Assembly: GCA_949130495.1 (NCBI GenBank)
Contig: OX422218.1
Location: forward strand, 45,160,823-45,224,822
Direction of reading: 5' to 3'
DNA length: 64,000 nucleotides
Source: Sambucus nigra
Lineage: Eukaryota > Streptophyta > Magnoliopsida > Dipsacales > Adoxaceae
The translations under genes were made by a program, and so were the position numbers. This document shows, piece after piece, positions 24,970 through 36,743 of the stretch; position 1 is the stretch's first letter, and the number at the start of each line of letters is the position of its first letter. The notes under the pieces are model-generated. The model was not told the DNA's origin. It did not search any database and saw nothing but the letters and a program-made list of their open reading frames with translations.

Positions 24970-25620
24970 GACCATATAGTACAAGCCGTTGATCAAAATT
25001 ATGCACGGGTCATACCATTAAAAAGTTATTTTAGAGGCCTATGAGAGTCCTTTGGATCGCTCCGGGTCCGAGAGTTGACTTTAGGTCAAATGTGGCTTGA
25101 AAGCGCATGTCGATCCTTTAGACGGGAGATCATCAAACGCAAATGGATCGTTCGTCCGCATGGTAAGTTAGAATCGTGCACTGGGTGGATCGTTAGAAAG
25201 TTTAAGAGATGTATATCGACATTAAAAATAGTTTTTCTCAGTTCAAGAAGTTGACCCAGGCAACCAGGTCCCAAAAGAGCCCGCTGACCTCTAGAAGTAA
25301 AACAGATCGTTCGTCCGTACCGTAGGTCAAAATAGTGCACGGGGCGGATTGTTAGAAAGGGTGTTCCATGACCTTCGAAGATTCATTCATTCTCATTCGA
25401 GATGAAGATTTTAATTTGGTAAAATACAGTTCGGGAGCACCCAGTGGCCTCCAAATTGATTTTTGAGGGGAAATTGATCGTTCGTCCAAACAGTTATGCT
25501 GTTTTGCACAGGGGTAGACCATTGGAAAGGGGTTTCAGTTCACTTAGAAAATTCAAAGAGATTTCACTCTAATGGTGAAGTTGACCGGAGTCAAATGGGT
25601 TCGGTTTGGTGGGAGCGCCC
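24970..25620. repeat. four degenerate 165-bp tandem units in U3 of the Ogre 3' LTR
   Basis: The block GATCGTTCGTCC recurs at about 25147, 25307 and 25477, with a more diverged first unit near 24980. In each, a GTGCAC(T/G)GGG block and GTTAGAAAG-like block follow. The same units occur at 47830-48490 in the other LTR. Confidence 0.75.
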
Positions 25621-25825
25621 GATGGGCACTCGGAGTGCGACTTAGGTTTACGGTGGAAAGGGGAAGCTTTAGGAACTTAAGGAGAGACTTAGGGGGTCAT
25701 ATAATGTGGTGTCTATAGTTCCGCTCGATGGGTGAGCTTCAAACAAGTGATGGCAGTCGAATAGACACCACACAATGGAAGGAGGTCAGTTTTGCAGACC
25801 TAAGGAATGTGGATGACCGATTCAG

Positions 25826-28170
25826 AGGGTTGGGGTCAATTCAGACCTAAAAGAGGTGACAACCAAAGGCCGAGGTCAATTCTGAACTAGAAGAGATGAC
25901 AACCAAAGATCGAGGTCAATTATGACCTAACTAAGATGACAATCCAAGATCGAGGTCAATTCGGAACTAAGAGAGGTGACGATCGAGGATCGAGGTCAAT
26001 TCTGACCTAACTAAAGTGACGATCCAAGACTGAGGTCAATTCTGACCTAACTAAGGGGATGATCCAAGACTGAGGTCAATTCTGTCCTAAAAGAGGTGAC
26101 GACCGAGGATCGAGCCAATTCTGACCTAACTCAGGTGACGATCCAACACCGAGGTCAATTCTAACCTAAGATATGTGATGACCAAGGACCGAGGTCAATT
26201 CTGACCTAACTAAGGTGACTATCCAAGACCGAGATCAATTCTGACCTAAAAGAGGTGACGGCCGAGGACTGAGATCAATTTTGACCCAACTAAGTTGAGA
26301 ATCCAAGAAGGAGGTCAATTCTGACCTAAGAGAGGTGACAATCCAAGATCGAGGTCAATTTTAACCTAAAAAGGTGACTACCAAGGATCGAGGTCAATTC
26401 TGAGCTAAAAGAGGTGATGATCGAGGACCGAGGTCAATTCTAACCTAAGAAAGGTGACGACCGAAGATCGAAGTCAATTTTGACCTAACTAAGGTGATGA
26501 TCCAAGACCGAGGTCAAATCTGACTTAAGAGAGATAACAACCGAAGACCGAGGTCAATTCTAACCTAAATAAGGTGACACTCTAAGTCTGAGGTCAATTT
26601 TGACCTAAAAGAGGTGATGATCGAGGACCGAGGTCAATTTTAACCTAACTTAGGTGATGATCCAAGACCGAGGTTAATTCTGATCTAAGAGAGGTGACGA
26701 CCGAGGACCAAGGTCAATTCTGACCTAACTAAGGTGATGATCCAAGACTGAGGTCAATTCTGACCTAAGAGAGGTGATGACCAAGGACCAAGGTCAATTT
26801 TGACCTAACTAAGGTGATGATTCAAGGTCGAGGTCAATTCTAACCTAAGAGAGGTGAAGATCGAGGACCAAGGTCAATTGTGACCCAACTAAGGTGACGA
26901 TCCAAGACCGAGGTAAATTTTGACCTAAAAAAGATGATGATCGAGGACCGAGGTAAATTCTGACCTAACTAAGGTGACGATCCAAGACTGAAGTCAATTC
27001 TGAACTAAAAAAGGTGACAATCGAGGTTAATTCTAACCAAACTAAGGTGATGATTCAAGATCGAGGTTAATTCTGACCTAAAAAAGGTGACTACCGAGGA
27101 CCGAGGTCAATTTTGACCTAACTCAGGTCAAGATTCAAGACCGAGTTCAATTCTGACCTAAAAGAGGTGATGACCGAAGACCGATGTCAATTCTGACCTA
27201 AATAAGGTGACGATCCAAGACCCAGGTCAATTCTGACCTAAAAGAGGTGAGGACCGAGGGCCGAGGTCGATTCTGACCTAGCTCAGGTGATGATCAAAGA
27301 CCGAGATTAATTCCGACCTAAAAGAGGTGATGACTGAGGACCGAGGTTAATTCTGACCTAACTCAAATGATGATCCAAGACCAAGATCAATTCTGGCCTA
27401 AAAAAGGTAACGATCGAGGACCTAGGTCAATTCTAACCTAACTCGAGTGATGATCTAAGACCAAGGTCCATTCTGACCTAAGAAAGGTGAGGACCAAGGA
27501 TAGAGGTCAATTCTGACCTAACTAAGGTGACGATCCAAGACTGAGATTAATTCTGACCTAAAAGAGGTGACGACCGAGGATCGAGGTCAATTCTGACCTA
27601 AAAAAGGTGACGACTAATGACCGAAGTTAATTCTGACCTAACTAAGGTGACGATCCAAGATCGAGGTCAATTCTGACCTAAAAGAGATGATGACCGAGGA
27701 CGAGGTCAATTCTGACCTAATTAAGGTGACAATCCAAGATCGAGGTCAATTATGACCTAAAAGAGATGACTACCGATGACTGAGGTCAATTCTGAACTAA
27801 CTAAGGTGATGATCCAAGATCGAGGTCAATTCTGATCTAAATGAGGTGACGACCGAGGATTAAGATCAATTCTGACCTAACTCAGGTGACAATTTAAGAT
27901 CGAGGTCAATTCTGACCTAAAAAGGTGACGATCGAGGACCGGGGTCAATTTTGACATAACTCGGGTGACGATCCAAGACCGAGGTCAATTCAGACCTAAG
28001 AGAAGTGACGACCGAGGACCGAGCTCAATTCTGACCTAACTAAGGTGACGATCCAAGCCCGAGGTCAATTCTGACCTAAAAGAGGTGATGACCGAGGAAC
28101 AAGGTCAATTATGACCTAACTAAGGTGACGATCCAAGATCGAGGTCAATTCTAACCTAAAAGAGGTGTAC
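25826..28170. repeat. tandem array of 40-bp monomers in 80-bp dimers (Ogre 3' untranslated region)
   Basis: About 58 monomers. All share GAGGTCAATTCTGACCTAA, and two types alternate: one with ACTAAGGTGACGATCCAAGA, the other with AAGAGGTGACGACCGAGGA. The alternation makes an 80-bp higher-order unit. Every monomer holds the dyad AGGTCA-ATTC-TGACCT. The array lies between the antisense ORFs and the 3' LTR, where Ogre/Tat elements are known to carry variable tandem repeats that can seed satellite DNA. A few monomers are 1-2 bases short. Confidence 0.95.
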
Positions 28171-28439
28171 ACTTTTTTCAGGAAAAATGAGGATTCTGCT
28201 GGGAATACAGATTGGATTTTGGATTCTATTGGGGAATAGTGACTAAGCTAGGGAAAATTTGGGTCGTCCTTTTGAGACATTAATGGGGAGAATAATTCTT
28301 GGGAATTCCTGATGGGGGTGTAAAAAAAATGTTTTCCTTGGTGAGTAAGGTGCTAGAACAGTTTTGGCAATTCTATGAATTTTCTGGGATTTGTTCAGAA
28401 TTTTTTGGTATTTTTTTGGACTTTCTGTATGAAATTTTA

Positions 28440-28590
28440 AGGGATTTGCCGATTGGCATATATGGAGGTGTACCAATCGTCATTGACACGGACTTTTGGG
28501 GTGCCTCATGCAGGTGAAAGGCTTAGTGCCGATCGGTGGGTGGAGGGGACTGTAAATCGGCATGACCCTTAGTCTCCTATAAAAAGGGGG
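28440..28590 (+). promoter_or_regulatory. promoter of antisense ORF 1: CCGATCGG-type sites plus TATA
   Basis: TGCCGATTGGCA at 28447-28458, TACCAATCGTC near 28471, TGCCGATCGGTG at 28527-28538 and AAATCGGCAT near 28554 precede the TATA box CTATAAAAAGG at 28577. The first ATG follows at 28670. The sites match the palindrome cluster of the element's own LTR. Confidence 0.65.
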
Positions 28591-28669
28591 CGGGTTCTCC
28601 TCATTTTGCACAGCTTTTTGAATTATTTCCTTCTGCTATAAACCTCTACACATCGTCCTTACATCCGAA

Positions 28670-30900
28670 ATGGTTGACTTCTCAAGCAGTGCGACCCATA
28701 TGGCGGGGCTCAATGCCGATGACTAGTCAGGGTTGGAGTACAGGGCTAGGGTGCCTCTTACATTGGGTAGCGAGAACTCCTTCGACTCTTTTAAGCCTAT
28801 TGCGAATGATCAGATTCTTCTGTACGAGCCTTCGCATCATCGCTCTTCAAGGGTGGTGAATCCTAGTGGTTATGTAAGTGTTGCATGACTCTTGATATTC
28901 TTTTCTTCTTTTCTTGACGAGATTGATTTATTTTCTGAATCTGACAAGGATTTTCTTCATTTCTTGACAGTCTAACGTCTCCATGTCATCTATTCATGCT
29001 CGTGGTACAATAAGTCTTAAGTATTTTGGGAGCATCTCCCTATTGTGGTGAATTGGATGGTGTCCTCTGCAGGTTTTGGGAGCCTAGCATTGACCTTGGA
29101 TGAGACTCCCCGCTCTACTGCAGTTATGTGCTCTTTGGGAGAGAGGTGGTGGGACACTACTCACACCTTTCATTTTGGCTTTGGAGATATGACGTTTACT
29201 CCCATTGATGTTCAGCAGCTGTTGGGGCTGGATTGCGAGGGTGCTTAGATTGAGGTGGACAGGCCACTGCAAGTGACGTTGTAGGCGGTAACAGTGGATT
29301 TAGGTGACGTGGCTAGCGTGGTTTCTAGGGATTCGCTTCGTTTGTATTCTCTGAGGTGGATTTTGCTGAGTAGGATGGTTAATGAGAACGACGGGCAACA
29401 GGTACGTCATATGGTCTGCCTCTTTGTCTTGTTGGTGCTGGGGTTTTCTTGGTGGCGACGAGTGGTTACGACGTTCACTTATGGTTTATGCCATTTCTGA
29501 GGAAGTTTTCGAACATCCAACTCTATGACTGGGGGAGCCTGACATTGGCGACCTTATACTATTCTTTAAATGCATTCAGCGGGTGCTTCCAACTGACTTT
29601 TACTGATGCGACATATCTTCTGAAGGTATTCTTTATTTTGTGCATTTTTCTTTACACATTCGCATTTTCCATTCATGCATTTCCTTTTGATTTGAATGTT
29701 GATTCATGTCCTTTGCAAATGTGGTTCTACAAGGTGATTGGGTTAAACACCCAACTAATTTCTCTAAAATATGACTCTAGTGGGGACTTTTGTTGGATGT
29801 TTCAATGGCGGAGGTCCAACCGACAGTCGAAGAAGAATCTCTCTCTAGAGCCAATACGTTAAGTCTTGAATTGACTAACGAGTGAGAGGGTAAACATTAT
29901 TTTGTCCTTAAGACTGTTCTTTTCCTTTGATGCCATTTTATTGACACTGATCCTTTGCTTTCGTTGGGGATTTGCAGGTGACCTTTTATCCCTGAGGGAC
30001 GGCTATTCAGCACACCGGGGTGACTGGGGGACATGAACAGATGCGGCGCCTGCTAGCACATGAGTTCATCCACTCCAGGTATCTCGAGGAGAGGGTGGTC
30101 CGTCAGATTATGGAGGATGAGGTTGCAGTGTCGTCGATGAGGACCTCTATGTTGATGAGGTTCATGCGAGAGATGTTCGATGATGCCCGAGTGGTTGCGA
30201 TGATGGGAGATCCATACTCCCTGTACACTGACATAGCGATGATGTATGATTACATGGACTTTGTCACAAATTTTTTGATGCCCGCTAGCATTTATGATGT
30301 GATTCCTCTCCCTAGAGTGGGCTCGAGTCGGAAGGTGGAGTCTTCTTATAGCACAAGTGGTGCGGCTACGTCAGCGATGGCTGTGACAACTTTAGGGCTT
30401 TATTTTGTGCTGCTATATTCCCCTAGTTACAACCTTCGACGGGTTGATGGGGGATCCGTGCGTCTTCAGCATCTCCCTCATGTGATGGAAACGGAGGAGT
30501 TGGGTCTGACGGAGGAGATTCTTGGACCTGCAGTATGTCTTTTCCTTTGATTTCCTTGATTTCTTTCTTTATCCTCATGCTGGACTAATTTGATCTTTTC
30601 TATTCTTCCTTGCAGCATATCAGTGTTTTGACCACCTGGCTGAAGGACATCAGGGACTGGATATCCTTGACGACTACTCACATTTTTTAGGCGGTTCTGG
30701 TTCCTTATTTCTTGGTGCTGTCTGCCTCGTCTGGGGAAGGATCGAGCTCTAGTAGTGGGTGCACGTCATCTCGCTATAGGGGGGAGAGGGTGTGTTGTAG
30801 GATGGGGGATCCTAGAGAGAGAGATTGGGTTAGGGCTGAGTCCTGTTGTTTTTTCTTCTTTTTCTATAAAATGTTAATGTAACACAGCCAGATATATGCA
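28670..30900 (+). pseudogene. antisense accessory ORF 1: plant mobile domain-like protein, multi-exon, decayed
   Basis: It reads opposite to the Ogre pol genes. Exon 1 (28670-28873) starts MVDFSSSATHMAGLNADD, has one stop, and ends at a GTAAGT donor; the intron ends TTCTTGACAG at 28970. The next part is frameshifted (LPIVVNWMVSS) into LGERWWDTTHTFHFGFGDMT and VQQLLGLDC, the core of the plant mobile domain, then YDWGSLTLATLYYSLNAFS (about 29520-29580). A second intron (from about 29625) has a GT donor but its acceptor reads GCAA instead of GCAG. LQMWFYKVIGL follows. Later parts are the frame at 30020-30550 and an intron at about 30533-30615 (GTATGT...CTTGCAG). This domain is known both from host silencing proteins and from transposable elements. 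Exon limits after the first are approximate. Confidence 0.7.
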
Positions 30901-31141
30901 AATGAAAGAATGAAAAAAATGGTTAATTTTCTTGTTTAGTGATTAATGCACTTGCTCTTTTTACTTTGCTGGTGAGACTGTAAAAAGAACTATGAAAATT
31001 GATTTGAGAAGGAGCTTATTTGAAATGATATTAGTAAAGCATAAGTATAAAGGAAATTCAAAATTCCCTAAGAAAATTATTTTTGTTGGTTTTTGATTTT
31101 GATAAAAGAGGAAAAAGGGAAATTTCCCAAAATGTGGGGGT

Positions 31142-31310
31142 TGTCGATCGGCATGACCCCTGTCCTGCATATCGTCATGTCAATCCAGTCTAATCAATCC
31201 AAGGCTTTGATTGCACTTTCTTCAATTGCTTGGTACTTTGTGGGGCAAGTTTTACTCCGATTTCTGCAGGTTTCCTTATCTTGTCTTGAGAATCTTCAAG
31301 TATAAAAGGG
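31142..31310 (+). promoter_or_regulatory. promoter of antisense ORF 2: CGATCGGCA site plus TATA
   Basis: TGTCGATCGGCA at 31142-31153, followed by CATGACCCC as in the first antisense promoter, then TATAAAAGGGGG at 31301. The ATG is at 31391. Confidence 0.6.
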
Positions 31311-31390
31311 GGTGTGGATGGGTCTTTCCTCCTCACACTTTCCCTTTCTTCCTTTTTTTTTACTTGCGTACTATCTCTTAGTCTTGAAAG

Positions 31391-31786
31391 ATGTCTCTCC
31401 CTGGTAGCATTGAGTTTTCAAACTACCTCGAAGACTTAGAAGCAATGTGTTCTTATAATGTTGATTATGACACTTTTCACATGCGGCGAGTCTCTTTATG
31501 GCGTAACCGACCCATTGAGTGGAACATGATGATAGCGGCTGTCGAGTTTTGGTATCCCGAGGATCATGTCTTCCGCTTTGAGTTGGATGAGATTTGTCCT
31601 ACCTACGAGGAATTTTCTTCCATGCTAGGGATAAATCCCAACATTATTGCGGCTCTGCCTGAGTATTCCCATTCTCCTAGGGATTTATTGGTCGGGCTTC
31701 TTCATATTTCTCCTTCAGTGGCCAAACCACTGGTTACGGGAGGAATGATCTACCTTTCGACGATGTTGCAGTCCGTGCATTTATAA
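31391..31786 (+). pseudogene. antisense accessory ORF 2: DUF7745/plant mobile domain-like fragment
   Basis: A 131-residue open frame starting MSLPGSIEFSNYLEDLE. The part VEFWYPEDHVFRFELDEICP, followed by TYEEFSSMLGI (residues 50-80), resembles the repeat-associated DUF7745 family, in which a FxF-DxxLxPTxEEYxxLLG pattern is typical; it is related in style to the plant mobile domain. An LLVGLLHISPSVA stretch follows. The frame stops at 31786 and further decayed coding-like sequence runs to about 32200, with AATAAATAAG near 32311 as a possible polyadenylation signal. It has its own TATA box and lies antisense to the Ogre pol genes. Role unknown; family assignment is tentative. Confidence 0.55.
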
Positions 31787-32459
31787 GGCATGGGTGACGT
31801 TGGATATCCTGGGGTCGTCATCCTAGGCCTTATTTCCAAAGTTATGTTTATGACTGGAGAGATGCTGGTGGACCCCCAACTGGATGCTATTATTTTTTGG
31901 ATGTCATATCGTCACAATCCTGGGCGGTGATACTGGTGGAGATCTTAAATGGCATGGATGCTGGCTGTGGAGACTGATCAGAGGTGGTTTGCCATATTTG
32001 ACACCATCGAGGGGGGCATTGTGGTCTAACCTAAGTTGGGTCGGGCTTATCACTCCATGGGGCGTCTGCGACACTCCATTCATGCAGGGGAGGATTGGGG
32101 AGTCCAAGATGCAGGTGATGGTGGTGCTAGTTCCTCTAGAAGTTGTGGGTAGGGTTTTGAAGATTTTTGTAAAAGTTTTTGTTTCGTTTTTTCTGGAATA
32201 GTTGGAGTGATTTTCACGGGTAGTAGGGCTTGTTATTTTCTGGATTTTTTGGCTAGGGAAGTCGTTTGACTCTTTATACCGATGTAATCATACGGAAATT
32301 TCAGATAATGAAATAAATAAGTTTTTGATCATCTAGTTGTTCCTTTTGATGACTGTTTGCATTTTGAATTATCTATACCAATTGCTAAGGCATATATAAT
32401 CCTTTTGTTCATGTTTATGTTAAAATGAATTGTCATTCTCGGGGATAAGAAAAAAATAT

Positions 32460-33800
32460 CATTTTGTGAAAAAGAAAGGAGTTGAGCTCATGTGAAGTGA
32501 ATGAGCTGCCTACGTACCTCTGAGGGTTTTGAAAATTTTTTAAATTCATTTTTTCAAAAAAAAATATAGGGGATCAGGACAACGTAGTTCTGGGTAAGGG
32601 TAAATGAAGAGGGTTTTTTTAAGAATAGAAGGGAGATGAGAAGTGTCGTAGCGCGTCGAGATTTCAGACTGGAGGTAGAATTTTTTTAGACGGTCAAGGT
32701 TGACTGGGCGCGCCATTTCCTCCCCATTGACGTCGATAAGCATGGCGGCGCAGCCGAACAAGATCTTCTTCACAATGTAGGGGCCGCTCCAATCGGGATT
32801 AAATTTCCCTCTGGGGTCCAGATGGGCTCTACTATTTCTTTGAGGGCAAAGTCCCCTTCTCGGACACCGCGGTCCTTGACTCTCTTGTTGAATGATCGCG
32901 CTATATGGTGATGGTACTCTTGTATATGATAGAGAGCTTTCAATCTCCTTTCTTTTAGGAGGGCCAGCTCGTTAAGACGACTTTGGTACCAGTTGCTTTT
33001 AAGCATGACGTGTAACGAGGGTATTTCCAGCTCCATGAGTAGGACTGCTTCCATGTCGTAGACTAAAGAGTAAGGGGTAGCCCCAATAGAGGTTCAAACT
33101 GACGTGTGGTAGCCCCAGAGGGCATATGGGATCCTATCGGCCCAATCACGACAACTCTCAGTCATCTTGCTGATGATGGCTTTGAGATTCTCATTGGCTG
33201 CTTCAACTGCTCCATTGGTTTGAGGGCGGTATGGAGAGGATTTATGTCTCTGAATTACATACTCGTCGACCACTTCTATATCTTCTGCCTTAAAATGTAA
33301 CCCATTGTCTGAAACTAGTTCGTATGGAACTCCATATCGACAGATGATGTTTTTCTTAATGAATTTGGCCACTTTCTTAGCATTCAAAACTGCGTATGAC
33401 TCAACTTTGACCCATTTGGTGAAGTAGAGTCAATAGTGACACTGATGAACTCATGTCCAATATATGCCTTAGGTGTAACTTTCCCTATGATGTCGATGCC
33501 CCATATGGAAAACGGCCAGGGAAAAGTCATGATGTATAATTCTCGCGGAGGCAAATTTTGTAAGTTGGAGAATTATTGGCATTTGAGACATCTTCGCACG
33601 TAGGCTGTGCAATCCTATACCATGGTAGTCCAGTAGTATCCCTGTCGGATGATATTCTTAGCGAGGGTATGGTCGTTCATATGGGGTTCGCATTCCTCGC
33701 TTTGGATTTTCTGCATCATCTCTTCAATGTCAGCCTCTGCGTTGTAGTACAAATGGGTTCCATCAAAGTTTCTCTTAAATAGTGATTTATCACAAAAAAT
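32460..33800 (-). pseudogene. Ogre integrase and C-terminal tail
   Basis: The zinc-binding part ends VRRCLKCQ around 33570-33600. The catalytic core includes FISVTIDS (first Asp, about 33440), VPYELVSDNGLHF (second Asp, about 33310) and YRPQTNGAVEAANENLKAI (Glu, about 33200), in the frame at 33094-33387. The tail MEAVLLMELEIPSLHV...RVKDRGVREGDFALKEI (32770-33054) and NGEEMARPVNLDRLKKFYL (about 32720-32680) is typical of Tat/Ogre elements. The product would insert the cDNA into the genome. One in-frame stop lies after FISVTIDS and frames shift between blocks. Confidence 0.85.
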
Positions 33801-33929
33801 GTACTAGGCATCCAGTCTTTAGAGAGTTTCTTAGTCTCTCTTATCGGCTCCTTAGGGATATTCATCGTGTTTAAGGAGGTGCAAATATCATAGTACCAGC
33901 AATTGACTATTTCGGATTCTTCTTCTGTG

Positions 33930-35865
33930 CAGAGCTCGATGTGGTAGTAGTGGGCTGGTTTATCTTATTTTTGGATGAGAAAGGGAGCCATGGTTATTCC
34001 TTTGAGTATGTCAATCATGGAGGCTAAGGTGGAAAGGGCATCAGCTAGGCTGTTCTTTGCTCGAGGCAGATAGTGGAAGGTGATTTCTTGGAATTGGTAA
34101 GCTAGTTCTTCAAGGTGGGCATAGAAGGGTAATAGTTTCTCATACCTGACTTTCCATTTCTTGAGTACTTGATCGATGATGAGGGATAAATATCAAGGCA
34201 TCGAATTCCCTTGTTGAGGGCAACTTTAAGGCCTACTGTAGGGGAAATCCAATTTGATGGCAATATGAGTGTGTGAGTCATCAGGGGAAATTAGGAGAAT
34301 CCCAATGCCATACCCCTTTTATTTGTAACGCTGTCAAAGAACATTTTCCATTAAAGATCTTCATGGGAGGCGCAAAGGATATTCTCGTCTAGGAATATTG
34401 AAATCCAGACATCGGCCTTTTCCATAAGGTTGTCACCAAGGTACTCAAAGATGGCTCTTCCTTTTATGTCCTTCTATATAACATAGGTGATATCAAACTC
34501 GGCTAGAAGCATCAGCCAATGGGCCATTTGATTGGATAAAGTGGGCTTTTCGAGTAGGTACTTAATGGCATCCATTCGGGATACGAGTCTGATGGAGAAG
34601 GCAAGCATGTACTGCCGTAACTTTTGGGTAACCCAGACAAGGTCGACACAGGATTTTTCCAAGGCGGTGTAGTTACCTTGTAACTGGCCAATTTTTTACT
34701 AGCATAGTAGATGGACTTCTCCTTGCAGGTTTCTTAAAGGTATTGGGCTAGCAGATCTCGGGCTGCGGTATCGGTCAACATTAGGTATAGGAGTAACGGA
34801 CGATTAGACTGCGGTGGCATGAGCACTAGAGGTCGGGTTAGGTATTGATTAATTCGGTTAAAGTCTTATTGTTAAGATTTGTTCCAGACCTTGGTTGAAT
34901 CTTTACAGAGGAGTTTGAAGATGGGTTCACAGATGGAAGTCAATTGGCTGATGAATCGACTGATGTATTGTAATTTTTAAAGGAATCCTCGGCCTTCTTT
35001 CTCCGTTCGGGGAGGTGGCATCTCAAGTATGGATTTTAGCTTGGCAGGATCTGATTCTATCCTTTTCTCACTGATCATGAATCCTAAGAGTTTCCAGTTG
35101 GTAATGCCGAAGACATTTTTTTGTGGGTTAAGCCGCATTTGATACTTTCGCAATCGTTCAAAGAATTTTCGGAGAGCGGGAACATGACCTTCTCAAGTCT
35201 TGGACTTGATTATCATGTCATCTACACAGACCTCTATTTTCTTATGTATCAGATCATGCAAAATGGTTATGGAAGCCCTTTGGTAGGTAGCCCCTGTATT
35301 TTTTTAGACCAAATGGCATGACAGTATAGCAAAAGGTTCCCTAAGGAGTGATGAGTGCGGTTTTCTCTTGATGATTAGGGTACATCTTGATCTGGTTATA
35401 TTCGAAAAATCCATCAACGAATGATTTGAGAGCATGACTGGTTATATTTTCCATGATCATATCGATATTAGGCAGCGGGTAATCATCCTTCGAAGAGTCC
35501 TTGTTCAAGTCTCGATAGTCGACACACATGCGGACCTTTCTTCCTGATTTTGTCATAAGTACGATATTGGCTAGCCATGTGGGATATTCAATTACACGAA
35601 TGAAGCCCACGTTCAGTTGCTTGACTACTTATTCTTTTACTTTGAATGACCATTCGATACGAAGCTTTCGTAGCTTCTGTTTGACTAGTTTACATTCCGG
35701 GAGCGTTGGAATTTCATATTTTGCTATTTCAGGGTCAATGATGGGCATATCATCATAGGAACTTATGAATACATCCACGAATTCCTTCAGTAGCTCTTTG
35801 AATTGTGTGCGTTCGTTCTCATTAAGGGTAGCCCCTATCTGAATCTCGCGCATTTGGCTACTAGA
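33930..35865 (-). pseudogene. Ogre reverse transcriptase - RNase H
   Basis: The frame at 35629-35853 starts IQIGATLNENERTQFKELLK and includes YDDMPIIDPEIAKYEIPT and VKQKLRKLR. The next (35341-35610) reads GFIRVIEYPTWLANIV, RKVRMCVDYRDLNKDSSKDD, YPLPNIDMI and DGFFEYNQIKMYPNHQEKTA. These are the signature RT blocks of Tat/Ogre. The catalytic YVDD block is spoiled by stops at about 35215-35235. VWVTQKLRQYMLAFSIRLVS (34474-34662) marks the RT-RNase H connection, and RNase H continues to about 33930. Frameshifts and stops make it inactive. Confidence 0.85.
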
Positions 35866-36740
35866 ATCGAGATTAATAATAATAGTTTCATCTACATTAA
35901 CTTAAATGCAGTTATGTTGCTTGTTATTAACCTTATTTAGTTCAGTTAAGAATTCTTCATTTGCAAAGTCATTATCACCAAGAGTTTGATTAGAATCAAG
36001 ACAATTAATGTAAGGCACAACAAGATACTCAAACTTTTCATTTATTTCATTGATAGGAAAAACAGCATTGAGAACCTCATCAAAGCAGGTCTCAATTCCA
36101 TTAGAACGAGAGAAAATAACTAAGGGGGAAAGGGGATAAACATCGGGGTTAGGTTGGATATCAGTAGGTGACACAGGTGCAGCATGCCAGTTAAGAAGAG
36201 GTGTATCAGCATCTTTTATGAGGTAGTATGGATCGAATGATGTAGTCCCGAAGTGGATTATACAGAGTGCCAGCCCCAATATCTGCAAGTTGAAAGAGTC
36301 TTCGGAATCGTTATCCTCAAAATCCTCGGTATCAACTATGGTACCCTCGGTGAGTGGTTGCACATAGTGTTGGTAACATTATTCCCATAGGTAGTTGTCT
36401 TAAAAAAATATCTACATTCCTAGTTTCATCCTTTTGTCTATAGGGTCATACCAAGGTTCAGGGAAGCCACAGAAAAGTGATAAACACCTTCTTTGAGGAA
36501 TCTTCCATTAAGGGAATCTCCCAAGATAGTTCTAGATCATTCTAATTTTCTCTTTAGTCGACGCTGACGGATCAATCTGAGTTCTTATTCTGATGGTTGA
36601 TAGCCCAAGTCATAGGGAGGAAAGGCCTCCTTCAACACAATAAGTTCAATTATCCCTTGTTGCCTTTACCCTAGCCCTAGTCCAGGAATGAAGTGCATAT
36701 TCTTGAATATTTTGATTACATTAATATTTCCATGAGGATC
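35865..36740 (-). other. protease-to-RT spacer of the Ogre element
   Basis: A 153-residue open frame (35902-36363) rich in acidic residues and Asn, without a domain I recognise, lies here. In Ogre elements an intron separates the gag-protease part from RT, and this spacer is where it would be expected, but I could not identify convincing splice sites. Confidence 0.4.
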
Positions 36741-36743
36741 ATA

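Larger units (their letters stand above)
23592..25717 (-). repeat. 3' LTR of the Ogre element (2126 bp)
   Basis: On the - strand it begins TATAGACACCACATTA (the first G of the usual TG mutated) and ends GGCCACA. It aligns throughout with 46497-48578. It contains, in - direction, about four 165-bp tandem units in U3, a cluster of CCGATCGG-type palindromes, a TATA box (CTATAAATAAGG) and a transcribed part. Compared with the other LTR it has one extra 53-bp tandem unit in the palindrome cluster. Confidence 0.92.

Noticed and set aside
25826..28170. CRISPR-like array
   Set aside because: There are no unique spacers: the whole 40-bp monomer repeats, and this is eukaryotic retroelement DNA.
31904..32201. 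Open frames on both strands after antisense ORF 2 as separate genes
   Set aside because: They are better explained as the decayed continuation of antisense ORF 2; no independent motif.
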